A stretch of 64,000 nucleotides of DNA from Steinernema hermaphroditum (Eukaryota > Nematoda > Chromadorea > Rhabditida > Steinernematidae): contig CM059623.1 in NCBI GenBank assembly GCA_030435675.1, positions 2,382,012-2,446,011 on the forward strand, in the 5' to 3' direction. This document shows positions 47,390 through 57,499 of this stretch, piece by piece. The notes under the pieces were generated by a model. The model worked only from the letters and a program-made list of their open reading frames with translations, made no database searches and had not been told where the DNA came from. Numbering within the stretch: the first letter of the stretch is position 1; every line of letters starts with the position of its first letter. The position numbers and the translations under genes were made by a program.

Positions 47390-47989
47390 ATGGATTTCTT
47401 CGCTATGCCAACCGTCGAGGAAGTCTCCGCTGGCATCATCCCCACCCTGGAGAAGGTACATCGCCAAGAGAAAGTCTCTATCACGGAGTACATGCAGCTC
47501 TATACGAGAATATGCAACTACTGCCAGCGTGGCCGTGACAGTTTATTTAATAATGGCGGAGCCGTAGTCTACGAGGTGCTCGCTCACTACGTCAGAGAAT
47601 TCGTTTCGCTGCAGGCCGCAAAGATCAACTCCTTGCCGACTGACGAGATGCGGCTCGCAGAGTACACGACCGTCTGGGAGAATTACAAGAAGTCCGTCTC
47701 GCTCGTCAATAAAGGCTTCCGCTTCATGAACCTGCACTGGGTTTTACACTATAATTACTCAAAGATGATTGAGGAGAAGGCCAAAGGCGCGGAACAGAAG
47801 GAGAAGCGCTTAGACGTGTACACACTGTACATGACAACCTGGAAGAAGGAAATGTTCGAGAAGAATGAGAGTGCCATTCTCGATTCCACCCGGACGTCGA
47901 TGAAGGCCGAGGTTGATCAAGCGATCTCCGAGCACTTAAACGCCGTTCAAAAATACTGTGCAGTAGAGTTTGCTCAAAGACAACAATAA
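47390..47989 (+). CDS. Cullin N-terminal-domain protein (truncated cullin)
   Basis: A single exon of 199 codons. It matches the first cullin repeats: KVSITEYMQLYTRICNYCQR is the adaptor-binding helix pair (CUL1: RYMELYTHVYNYC), then VVYEVLAHYVREFV, LAEYTTVWENYKKSVSLVN and FMNLHWVLHYN (CUL1: YLNRHWV). The chain ends after LDVYTLYMTTWKKEMFE and a short helix. The cullin homology domain, RBX1-binding part and neddylation lysine, about 550 residues in ordinary cullins, are missing, and no further cullin exons follow. Such a protein could bind Skp1/F-box complexes without making a ligase. The ATG lies in a good context and the ORF is uninterrupted. Confidence 0.75.
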   Translation: MDFFAMPTVEEVSAGIIPTLEKVHRQEKVSITEYMQLYTRICNYCQRGRDSLFNNGGAVVYEVLAHYVREFVSLQAAKINSLPTDEMRLAEYTTVWENYKKSVSLVNKGFRFMNLHWVLHYNYSKMIEEKAKGAEQKEKRLDVYTLYMTTWKKEMFEKNESAILDSTRTSMKAEVDQAISEHLNAVQKYCAVEFAQRQQ

Positions 47990-48662
47990 GGTGATCTCAA
48001 AGTGATGTTAAAAGTAGCAACTTGTTGCAATAAATGTTTCCGCTTCCTGTCTAAATAACCATAATATACTACAGAATTGTATTTTTGGTGATATGTGCAT
48101 TACTGTTTGACCAGGGCATACGGTAGTCAGAACAATGGACCGGTTTGGTTCGATACAGGTTCGAGTGCGAACGTGCAACCGCGTGAGAGAGGATAAACGT
48201 TGGGGATTTACAGCCAAAAGTCTAGCTGAAGTCTAGAAAGCCTGTAAGACCGGTCGATTTCCATCACTTTTCGCACTTCCGTCACTGAAAAACCCGCAAT
48301 CACCCCGAAAGACAGAAGCTGACACAGTCATTTTCCCGCTTATTTCCTATCGTATCCCAACAACCCGCGCAGGAAATGTCGCAATGCGATCGTTGTGGGA
48401 CCGCATCCAAATTTGCTTGTTTGCTTGTCGCTTGTTGGAACATTTCTCTCTTGCTCCTTTTTGTTATTCATTTTCTTCCAATCTCATTGTGTTATCGTGT
48501 TGGAGATCTTGTTTTGTCTGTACGCGTTGTGTGCCTTCTTTGAACCAGATGGAGCACTTAATTTCTTGTCCCCTTCACACTTTTCGCGATTTTCGGCACT
48601 TGTTTCTTTTGACTGTGAAGTTTCAAATATTTTCAGGAGAGCCTCAAGAATTGTCCAGCGCG

Positions 48663-50339
48663 ATGTATTTCAATAACCACAAGCAGAATGGGCGAGCGAA
48701 CGCCCCCGCTCAGAACACCTACAGCCAGTAAGTTCTCTTAATTCCAAGATCTTATCCTAAGATCGCTGTTTTCAGGGACTACTACGGCGCCAACGGCTAT
48801 GCCCAGGTAGCTTCTGCAGCCGGTTACAACACTGCCGCTGGGACTTACAACAGCGCTGCTACCGGAGCATACAACAGCGCTGCTGCCGGAGCATACAACA
48901 GCGCTGCTACCGGAGCATACAACAGCGCTGCTGCAGGAACGTATAATGGCGCTGCTACCGGAACCTACAAGGGCCCTGCTGCAGGAAATTACAATGGCAC
49001 TGCCGGCGGAACGTACAACGGCGCTACCGCAGGAACTTACAACAATGCTGCTACCGGAACATATGGCGCTGCTGCAGGAAAGTACAATGGCACTGCCGGC
49101 GGAACGCACAACGGCCCTACCGCAGGAACTTACAACAATGCTGCTACCGGAACCTATGGCGCTGCTGCAGGAAAGTACATTAACGGCACATCTGGAACGT
49201 ACAGTGGCGGAGCTACAGGAACGTACAATGGCGCTACTGCAGGAGCGTACAACGGCGCTGCTACCGGAACCTACAAGAGCCCTGCTGCAGGAACGTCCAA
49301 TGGCGCTTCTGCAGGAAAATACAACGATGCTACTGCGGGAACCTACAATGGAGCCTCAACCGGAACACACAACGGCTCCAGCTACACCGCCCCTGCAATT
49401 TCCTACAATGCCGCCACTGGAACCTACAACGGCCCGATGAGCAGCTACAATACCACGAGCGCCGGCTCCAGCAACCAGAATGCGTTGCGAACGAGTGTGC
49501 TCGAGGAGGAGAACCAGCGGCTGCGTCGCCAGCTGCAATACGCCGATCGAGATCTGCAGGATGCGCGCTTTGCGTTAGACTCACTTTCCCGGGAGTTCCA
49601 CGGCTTGCGTGGTGCGCATGCCAGTGCCGTTAACGAGATTCGCCGCCTGCAGGAGGTCATCCGTTATAACCAGCGTCCGAAGAACGGTCCTCGTGGAGGT
49701 GGACCTGCGAAATGGAGGAAGGAGCGGGACGCGTGGCAGCAGCGCGCGAAGCGCTCGGAAGTTGAGAAGAAGGACGCTTCGGAGAAGTTGGAGAAGATGA
49801 AGAGCGAGCTAAACGACGCGGTAGCTAAACTCAAGGAGGCGCAAGAACAACTAGAACAAATGCGCAAGAGTGGTGCGGAGAAGTGTGAAAAACAGGAGGC
49901 TAGTGAAACTTCTTCCATCGGATTACCAATCCTTCTCTTTTAGGCACTGGAAGAAAGTCTTAGAGTCATGCAAGATGAGATCGAAGTGAGGATCACTGAC
50001 ATCAGGAAGACAGATCTCTGTCCTGCCATGATGGAGAGTATGAACGCCATCCAGCGCTTGATCAAATCGGAACCTCTGAACTCCGCCGCCGCTCCTGAAC
50101 CGAAGTTGGAGCCTATGACGCCAATGCCATCATCAGAGCTGGTACCCAAGATCGAACCAGTCACACCGGCCACCCCGGTTACTCGCCCTAAGTCGGCTGA
50201 ACAGCAACAAGAAAGTGGAGAGAGCGTTCCGAGCACCAGCGATGTGAGCGAACCGAAGAGCAATATCGACAGCTCTTGGGGTACCAGCGTCTCGGCCATG
50301 GAGAGTGCCGAACAACAGACGTCGGAAGAGGCTTCGTGA
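48663..50339 (+). CDS. Tyr/Asn/Gly/Ala-repeat protein with coiled coil
   Basis: Exons 48663-48727, 48776-49898 and 49944-50339 (527 residues). Residues ~30-240 are some 20 imperfect repeats of the type GTYNGAATGAYNSAA. From ~260 follow charged heptads (LEEENQRLRRQLQYADRDLQ, KKDASEKLEKMKSELNDAVA) that form a long coiled coil, an Arg/Gly patch (NGPRGGGPAKWRKER), and a Pro/Glu/Ser-rich tail. The second intron is best read as GC-AG (GAG|GCTAGT...TTTTAG); every GT choice leads to a stop. An upstream coding exon is possible, since the frame continues back to a TTTTCAG at 48637. I know no family; tyrosine-rich low complexity plus coiled coil suggests a scaffold or condensate-forming protein. Confidence 0.7.
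48820..49440. repeat. Coding minisatellite of ~30-33 bp units
   Basis: About 20 copies of a unit like GCTGCTACCGGAACCTACAA with substitutions and in-frame length changes, all in multiples of three. It encodes the Tyr-Asn-Gly repeats of the surrounding gene. On the opposite strand it produces an artefactual Ser/Gly/Val open frame. Confidence 0.8.
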
Positions 50340-50918
50340 GTTGTGTTGAAGATGCCAAGAACCTTTGTTTCGCAATTTGCTGTTGACTGTCAATAAAATT
50401 ATGTATTTAGTGAGTTGGCTGCATCGGATTGTCTCATGTTCTTTAATCATTGTCCTTATCTTTGCACAAGTTGTGTAGGGTGCATTGAGTGTGTGAGCTC
50501 TGAGGGGCTTACGGTTGGACACGGAAGGCAGATCTAACCAGGCGGCTTTGATTCGCCACGCCTTGGTGTCTAGAGTCTCCAGTAACTGTATAGTGCGAAT
50601 TTTCAATTGCTGTCTACAGTCTAGAAAGTAGCTTAATGTCTCTCTGGTCGCTGTTCAGACTCTAGACAGCTTTTCCAGCGACCAAACTCTTATCTGCAAA
50701 TTAACAGTCTAGACGTATTGTCGCTCGAACTCGAACACTGCAGCGATAGACCTTCATTTCAACGTTTACCCTCATCTCGCGCGGTTGCACGTTCGCACTC
50801 TGCAATGCTCTCTTTTGCCGTCGTTGTTTTGTGTGTTTCTTTCGCCAATCCCCACCTACGTTCTTTTTTTTTCAGTGCACCACTCGTATCGATAATTGGA
50901 ATCTTGTCGATTTCGGTT

Positions 50919-51305
50919 ATGTGCTCGAAGAAGAACCCGAAGTCGGACCCGAATCGTAGTGCTAATGTCGGCGATTGGAAGATGTCGCTGCTGGACGAAG
51001 CTGAATTCTGCAGGCGTGTTATGCCTCGCGTCATCGAGCCGGCGAATGAAGAGGAGAAGGTGAGTCATTGGCTCAGATGCGATTCCATGTTCTGATTTTC
51101 GTTTAGAGACACAATGAAGCGATCAGAGCTGGCAAGAGGGCGTCGAACAGAGATGATACACTGAACGATGCGCACGAGGAGTTCCGTAATCAGTTTTATG
51201 TCGGTTAGTTCTGTTGTCTTGAAATAGATCACGTTCCGAAATGTTTCAGCGAGAAACAACACATTGCAAGAGCGCCCGAAGGGAGATCGAAAGCCGAAAA
51301 ATTAA
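50919..51305 (+). CDS. Small charged protein, unrecognised
   Basis: Exons 50919-51059, 51107-51203 and 51250-51305 (97 residues), joined in frame with introns of 47 and 46 bp. The leader upstream ends in TTTTTTTTTCAG at 50876, suitable for trans-splicing. Sequence: MCSKKNPKSDPNRSANVGDW, then LLDEAEFCRRVMPRVIEPAN, a Lys/Arg/Glu-rich middle and basic C-terminus (ERPKGDRKPKN). No domain recognised, no signal peptide if the first Met is used. An upstream ATG in the same frame at 50802 would add a hydrophobic segment, but it lies before the likely acceptor. Confidence 0.6.
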
Positions 51306-51604
51306 TTGCTCATTTGATGTTTGCTGTTAATGAAGAGGTTTTCTGCTATGAAACTTGATGTCTTATCATGAGAACACGTATATGTTCGGCGTTCACCAAT
51401 GTGGTGCTTCCATGCGGTAGATAAGGGAATTATGAAGTTCTCGTTTCAGGGGCGTTTGATAACACGAAGAAGCAGGACAAGGGTTTGCAAACCACGACTC
51501 ACTTCATTACCCAAACGAGCAGCTGAGAATTTCATTCTTTATTGTCTTCTCAGTGGGACAAAGAACTCAGTCGTTCTTATCAACAGAAATCATGGACCCA
51601 AAGT

Positions 51605-52214
51605 TTAGTGGGTAAGGGCACGGCCCTGCGCCATCACACAAGTCTTGTCAGAGGAGTTGTTGTCCTTGAGGGTGATCTCGATCTGATAGGGCGCGTCGTT
51701 CTTCAGGAGTCCGATGATCGCCTGGAATTTGGAGAAGTCAATGGTGAGGGTGATCGTCTGACGTCCGGTTTTGATAGGGCACGGCACTCCGTGAGTGCAG
51801 GCATCGAGGTTGGAGCTGAAAAGGAACTGATGAAGTCATTTCATGGATGGAAGACCCACAGAAGTCCGAAGGTGTTGATCTCGTTCCACTGGCATCCGAG
51901 GAAACCTCCCCACTCCCAGATGCGAATGCTCAGCGTCAAGCTGCTGTAGTCCTTTCCTTTGTTGTCGATGTCGGCGACGACCAGAAGCGGCTTCGTCAGG
52001 ACGATGGGATATTCGAATTTGCCTAAGCAGTTCAGTTAGCCTTGAAAGGTTCGAGCGACAATCTACCGTTGCTATCCTCGGGGGTAGCATTGTAGTAGGT
52101 AATAGACGATTCATAGCATTGCCACCAGTTGAAAGTGGCCTGAGTGTTGTTGGGGAAGGCCTCGCAGGCGAGCGTGGCGGAGAGCAGAGCCACGAAAACG
52201 GCGTAGCGAAGCAT
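51605..52214 (-). CDS. Secreted ML (MD-2-related lipid-recognition) domain protein 1
   Basis: Exons 52214-52067, 52022-51860 and 51815-51605 (173 residues). Signal peptide MLRYAVFVALLSATLACEA. The ML fold is shown by the Cys pattern (WWQCYE, LGCQW, LDACTHGVPCPIKTG, DKTCVMAQ) and by the block PYQIEITLKDNN before the last Cys, as in NPC2/MD-2-like proteins. It probably binds a lipid in the extracellular or lysosomal space. Its paralogue at 56645-57253 has the same exon lengths (148, 163, 211 bp) in the opposite direction. Exon 1 and ~1.3 kb upstream are tandemly duplicated (53507-54990). Confidence 0.8.
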
Positions 52215-52864
52215 GCTGGAGGCCGACTGCTGCTTTCACTATCTGGTGGGCCCTTTTTGTTGAACACTTATCGCTGCTGGGTCAGGGCGTGAACCACGAG
52301 TCGGTCACGTTGCTTTGTCGAGTCTAGCCGGAAGAGCGATAGGGCGCCGTGCGACGGAGGTTCAGCGAAGGCAAAATAAAAAGTGACGCGACTCACTTGT
52401 TGATTCAGCTGGTTGGTAGCAACAATAATAAATATTATGATTTGGACGTACCGGTAAGCACAGATTCGACTGCATCTGAACTGCCAGTGTGGCTCATAGA
52501 TGAGGGATAAAAAAACAAACGCTTCAAATAGATTCCTACCATAAAAATGCATCAGGTAAAATGTTTGTTCTTGTTTTATAAGTTGAGTGAGCGGTCGAGT
52601 CTCAGACCTAGATATATTTGTCTCGTTTATTGTCTACTACCGACCAACCAGAAATTCGCGATACAGACGACTCGTTAGAGCTTGCAAAACGAGACAGAAA
52701 TGTCTGCTAGAGATCATGAATCTACCGTATTCCCGAACAATTCAGGGACGTCTTTGCGAGACCATCACAAGAGAATTTTCGCTTGTTCTCAAGTTCTAGC
52801 CTATTATCCTTTAATAAACCCGGCTGCGCGCGAATTCACGCCCTCCAGGTGCTAAAAGCCAATT

Positions 52865-53125
52865 AGCCTGTAGCCCTGCGGGCGGCAAGATTGGCTCTCA
52901 TGGGTAGGGCTGAAGTTGGGGCCAAAAACTGTAGCCCTGTGGGCGGCAAGACACCAATAGCCCTGCGGGCGGCAAGACACTATAGCCCTGTGGGCGGCAA
53001 GATTGGCTCTCATGGGTAGGGCTGAAGTTGGGGCCAAAAACTGTAGCCCTGCGGGCGGCAAGACACCAATAGCCCTGCGGGCGGCAAGATACTATAGCCC
53101 TGCGGGCGGCAAGATTGGCGCTCAT
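52865..53125. repeat. TAGCCCTGCGGGCGGCAAGA minisatellite (copy 1)
   Basis: Seven units of TAGCCCTGYGGGCGGCAAGA, spaced by ACACCAA, ACACTA or a longer TTGGCTCTCATGGGTAGGGC segment. Each unit holds GCCCTGCGGGC, able to form a small hairpin. No coding role; it lies upstream of the ML gene. Confidence 0.8.
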
Positions 53126-53249
53126 GTAAATGGCTAAAGTGGGCGAAAAACTGTAAAGATTCAGGAAACTCGAACCGAAAACACTGCTGGTTACAAAACA
53201 GGCAAAAAATCACTCAAAAACAGCAAAAAAAAACTCAAAGCCTAGCATC

Positions 53250-53460
53250 GCCAGGGAGATAGTGGAAGTAGAGCACTACCATCTCAACTGTCTGTGTGGC
53301 TCATTGCGAACGTTCTCTGTTTGTAAGCGGGCGGTGTCGGGTTCGGTTCCCCTCGGGGTCCTTATTTTGTGTGGGTGTTTCCGCCGTGCGCACGGAAAAA
53401 CACACACACACAGACCAACGGACCCGTCGGTTCTCCATTTATATATAGGGGATGTATAAT
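53250..53460 (+). repeat. tRNA-like (SINE-like) sequence
   Basis: GTGTGGCTCATTGCGAACG resembles an A box and GTCGGGTTCGGTTCCCC a B box, ~35 bp apart, followed by an AC-rich tract. It looks like a tRNA-derived repeat head. A second copy lies at 54747-54957 by tandem duplication. Confidence 0.35.
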
Positions 53461-53563
53461 GGCATGTCGGGAGATCGATGCGCTTTCTGTTAGCTTAATG
53501 TTAGCTTATTCGAATTTGCCTAAGCAGTTCAGTTAGCCTTGAAAGGTTCGAGCGACAATCTAC

Positions 53564-53711
53564 CGTTGCTATCCTCGGGGGTAGCATTGTAGTAGGTAAT
53601 AGACGATTCATAGCATTGCCACCAGTTGAAAGTGGCCTGAGTGTTGTTGGGGAAGGCCTCGCAGGCGAGCGTGGCGGAGAGCAGAGCCACGAAAACGGCG
53701 TAGCGAAGCAT
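53564..53711 (-). pseudogene. Orphan copy of ML gene exon 1
   Basis: Identical to 52067-52214: signal peptide exon (MLRYAVFVALLSATLACEA) with its GTAGAT donor. No exon 2 follows before the next exon 1 region, because the duplication begins at the exon 2 edge. A transcript starting here could skip into the downstream exons 2-3 of the real gene, making this a possible second first exon; otherwise it is dead. Confidence 0.7.
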
Positions 53712-54361
53712 GCTGGAGGCCGACTGCTGCTTTCACTATCTGGTGGGCCCTTTTTGTTGAACACTTATCGCTGCTGGGTCAGGGCGTGAACCACGAGTCG
53801 GTCACGTTGCTTTGTCGAGTCTAGCCGGAAGAGCGATAGGGCGCCGTGCGACGGAGGTTCAGCGAAGGCAAAATAAAAAGTGACGCGACTCACTTGTTGA
53901 TTCAGCTGGTTGGTAGCAACAATAATAAATATTATGATTTGGACGTACCGGTAAGCACAGATTCGACTGCATCTGAACTGCCAGTGTGGCTCATAGATGA
54001 GGGATAAAAAAACAAACGCTTCAAATAGATTCCTACCATAAAAATGCATCAGGTAAAATGTTTGTTCTTGTTTTATAAGTTGAGTGAGCGGTCGAGTCTC
54101 AGACCTAGATATATTTGTCTCGTTTATTGTCTACTACCGACCAACCAGAAATTCGCGATACAGACGACTCGTTAGAGCTTGCAAAACGAGACAGAAATGT
54201 CTGCTAGAGATCATGAATCTACCGTATTCCCGAACAATTCAGGGACGTCTTTGCGAGACCATCACAAGAGAATTTTCGCTTGTTCTCAAGTTCTAGCCTA
54301 TTATCCTTTAATAAACCCGGCTGCGCGCGAATTCACGCCCTCCAGGTGCTAAAAGCCAATT

Positions 54362-54622
54362 AGCCTGTAGCCCTGCGGGCGGCAAGATTGGCTCTCATGG
54401 GTAGGGCTGAAGTTGGGGCCAAAAACTGTAGCCCTGTGGGCGGCAAGACACCAATAGCCCTGCGGGCGGCAAGACACTATAGCCCTGTGGGCGGCAAGAT
54501 TGGCTCTCATGGGTAGGGCTGAAGTTGGGGCCAAAAACTGTAGCCCTGCGGGCGGCAAGACACCAATAGCCCTGCGGGCGGCAAGATACTATAGCCCTGC
54601 GGGCGGCAAGATTGGCGCTCAT
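54362..54622. repeat. TAGCCCTGCGGGCGGCAAGA minisatellite (copy 2)
   Basis: Same array as 52865-53125, carried by the tandem duplication. Confidence 0.8.
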
Positions 54623-54990
54623 GTAAATGGCTAAAGTGGGCGAAAAACTGTAAAGATTCAGGAAACTCGAACCGAAAACACTGCTGGTTACAAAACAGGC
54701 AAAAAATCACTCAAAAACAGCAAAAAAAAACTCAAAGCCTAGCATCGCCAGGGAGATAGTGGAAGTAGAGCACTACCATCTCAACTGTCTGTGTGGCTCA
54801 TTGCGAACGTTCTCTGTTTGTAAGCGGGCGGTGTCGGGTTCGGTTCCCCTCGGGGTCCTTATTTTGTGTGGGTGTTTCCGCCGTGCGCACGGAAAAACAC
54901 ACACACACAGACCAACGGACCCGTCGGTTCTCCATTTATATATAGGGGATGTATAATGGCATGTCGGGAGATCGATGCGCTTTCTGTTAG

Positions 54991-56147
54991 ATCATCGTCT
55001 CCTCTATCGGCACATCCTCACACATCCCCAAAAATAACTGATTTTCTATTTGGACAGCCTTTGCGGACCTCTACTCCCTGGTTTTCAAGGCCTTCTGAGA
55101 GTCGGGACGATCATTGTGCCAAGAATTGCGGCCAAGAACGACCGTTCACTCAACTCATTCCTGAGACAGCGAACGGACGACCCGACGGATCGCCACGAAC
55201 ACAGTGAAACCCCCTGAGTGGAAGCAGGTCCGGGATCAGGACTGAATGACTCTCTGTAGTATGTTCACCTTTTAATTCACAGTTTACACTTAAGCACACT
55301 CTCGTTCAAAGTCCGTTTCCGCTGTGGTCCGGAAGTGACGAGAAAAGTAACTAATTAGACTTATCATCAAGTCGATTTTTATCAGTTCCAATTGCATTCC
55401 TTCGTTATGAGACATTCAAAATGTGTACATATGTATCTGACAGGGGCAAAGTGCACGAGGCTATGATTCGTCGAAGATGTTTACTCACAAGAATTCCAAA
55501 CAGTTAAACGGAATTCCACACTCCAATTCCATGCATTCTTATCGTTGGAACCGAAAAACGGGAGCTTTACGGCCATGTGCGTGTGGCGTGGACAGCTCAT
55601 TGATAAGGGACCAAAGTGTCCTCCATTTTCCCACGTGGAAAAACGGAACCCACCGCCTTTGATCATAAAGTCGTACAGCCGTACAAGAAACTGCTATACC
55701 TTCAGACTCTGCACTTTGTTCTCTGTTACTCCCATGCAAAGCTGTAATAACGTGGGAAGGGAAAAATCAGGAGTCACTGAGCGTTGTTGATTGGCTATAT
55801 GTAGCAGTGTAGAGTGCAACAATTATGTCCACAAGGCCAGCTTACAATAAGGTCATCAACTAAAGAAAAAAATGGAAAAGAAAGTATGGTAAACCGAGGA
55901 GAAACTGGAAATCTTCGGATACTGTAAATTACATTAACGGATGAGTGGAACTACGACAACCCTGGTGTTCCAAGTCTTCTAGGAGCCGGGCCGATCTTTG
56001 ACGGCCAAAAACGACCGTTCAAGAACGTTCACTAAGCTCATTTCGGAGAGAGCGAGGATCACCATCGGCTAAAATAATACAAAAACAATCAGCAATTCCG
56101 TGAAACAGGCAGCGACCTATAGCCGTCGCCGATAACAGAACAGCAAG
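54991..56147. other. Intergenic, no supported gene
   Basis: No frame here has splice support or a known domain. Overlapping frames around 55480-55790 are open on both strands without family resemblance. Nothing else is visible. Confidence 0.4.
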
Positions 56148-56219
56148 TCGGATGTGGTCTAGTGGTTAGGATTTGCGGCTCTCACCCGCAAGGCCCGGGT
56201 TCGATTCCCGGCATCGGAA
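56148..56219 (+). tRNA. tRNA-Glu (CTC), copy 1
   Basis: 72 bases. Anticodon loop ...GCTCTCACC... with CTC, stem TGCGG/CCGCA; A box TGGTCTAGTGGTTAGG; T arm CCGGGTTCGATTCCCGG; 3' acceptor CATCGGA plus A. The 5' acceptor is TCGGATG, so position 3 is a G-G mismatch; copies 2 and 3 have TCCGATG with full pairing. This copy may be impaired. Confidence 0.85.
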
Positions 56220-56644
56220 GGCTTTTTTCTTTCTCGTGAACTTTTAGCGCCCATTCTTTTCCGAACACTGTGTTGTGGTTTACAACCTGGTGTGCCCCTA
56301 ACAGGTATTCACCCCACTTTTTAAAATGCAACCAACCGGATTTGTCGGCTTCCAAAACTGGATTCCATTAAAAGAGAGAGTGGAAAACGAGAACAGAAGC
56401 GTCATGTTTGTTGTTTGCATTATTTTGCTCCATAAGTTGTTTCTATTGTTTGCCAGATTTCGATCTTACGAGTTCACGCTTTTGGTCTCATAGAACTTCC
56501 AGCCAACCAGCGCCTTATCACCATTCCGGATAGAATCGTGGCAACAGGGGCGTTCTTCGTTGCAAAGGTCATCCGAACCCGGTGCTGATAAGGGTGCTAC
56601 AAAAGGAACCCTCCGGACGGGTTCATCAGCAATCCAGCTCCAGC

Positions 56645-57253
56645 ATGCTTCGCTACGCCGTCTTCGCCACTCTGCTCTCGGCCGCCCTCGCCTGTGAGGC
56701 CTTCCCCAACAACACCGCTACCACCTATAACTGGTGGCAGTGCTATGACTCCCACATCAAGTACTACAAAACCACTCCCGAGGATAGCACCGGTATTATT
56801 GAAATTAGGCTATTTAGACATACTGTAAAATTCAGGCAAACTTGAGTACCCCATCGCCCTGACGAAGCCACTTCTGGTCGTCGCCGACATCGATAACAGC
56901 GGCAAAGACTACAGCAGCTTGACGTTGAGCATCCGTCTCTGGGAGTGGGGAGGTTTCCTCGGATGCCAGTGGAACGAGATCAACACCTTCGGACTTCTGT
57001 GGGTCTTCCATCCATGAAATGACTTCATCAGTTCCTTTTCAGCTCCAACCTCGATGCCTGCACTCACGGAGTGCCATGCCCTATCAAGACCGGACGCCAG
57101 ACGCTCACCCTCACCATCGACTTCTCCAAGTTCCAGGCGATCATCGGACTCCTGAAGAACGACGCGCCCTACCAAATCGAGATCACCCTCAAGGACAACA
57201 ACTCCTCTGACAAGACTTGTGTGATGGCACAAGCCCGCGCTCTTACTCATTAA
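56645..57253 (+). CDS. Secreted ML (MD-2-related lipid-recognition) domain protein 2
   Basis: Exons 56645-56792, 56836-56998 and 57043-57253 (173 residues), lengths equal to those of the paralogue at 51605-52214. Signal peptide MLRYAVFATLLSAALACEA, then WWQCYDS, WEWGGFLGCQWN, DACTHGVPCPIKTG and PYQIEITLKDNNSSDKTCVM, the Cys pattern of the ML family. A lipid-binding secreted or lysosomal role is expected. The 3' UTR with AATAAA at 57326 also resembles that of the first gene. The two copies differ in exon 1 and in the introns but are very close in exons 2-3. Confidence 0.85.
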
Positions 57254-57499
57254 GCGCGTATATTTGTCCATTTTTGTCCACCTGAAAGAACGCGTCAGTT
57301 CTCCCTTGTCCCGATGAGAAGACAATAAATTCTGAATTCTCTGTCTACGTTGTAGCCAGCCAGAGGGGCAGCTCATCTGTATATATTCTGAAAATAAGTA
57401 TATGTCACGTAGCGGCGTTCATACTGGTAGAACTTTATTTAATATTGGTACGCGATCTTCAACATTTGTGAACAGTTTCAGTACGTGTCTGAAACGTGT

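Larger units (their letters stand above)
52010..53493. repeat. Tandem duplication around ML exon 1, unit 1
   Basis: 1484 bp repeated at 53507-54990 (offset 1497) with no difference noted. It spans the exon 2 edge, intron 1, exon 1 and upstream DNA of the ML gene, the TAGCCCTGCGGGCGGC repeat and a tRNA-like stretch. The joint has 13 extra bases (53494-53506), which repeat the adjoining TGTTAGCTTA. Confidence 0.9.
53507..54990. repeat. Tandem duplication around ML exon 1, unit 2
   Basis: Second copy of 52010-53493, including the second hairpin minisatellite (54362-54622) and tRNA-like head. It is followed by unrelated DNA after TTTCTGTTAG. Confidence 0.9.

Noticed and set aside
46527..47989. 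Operon of the secreted acidic protein and the short cullin
   Set aside because: The gap of 312 bp is longer than the usual ~100 bp of nematode operons, and no trans-splice acceptor stands clearly before the cullin ATG.
48738..49109. Ser/Gly/Val-rich open frame opposite the Tyr-Asn-Gly repeats
   Set aside because: It is the complement of a repeat array; the plus frame continues into a coiled-coil protein with proper splice sites.
52865..53125. CRISPR-like array
   Set aside because: The spacers are not unique and have uneven length, there are no cas genes, and the sequence is eukaryotic; it is a minisatellite.
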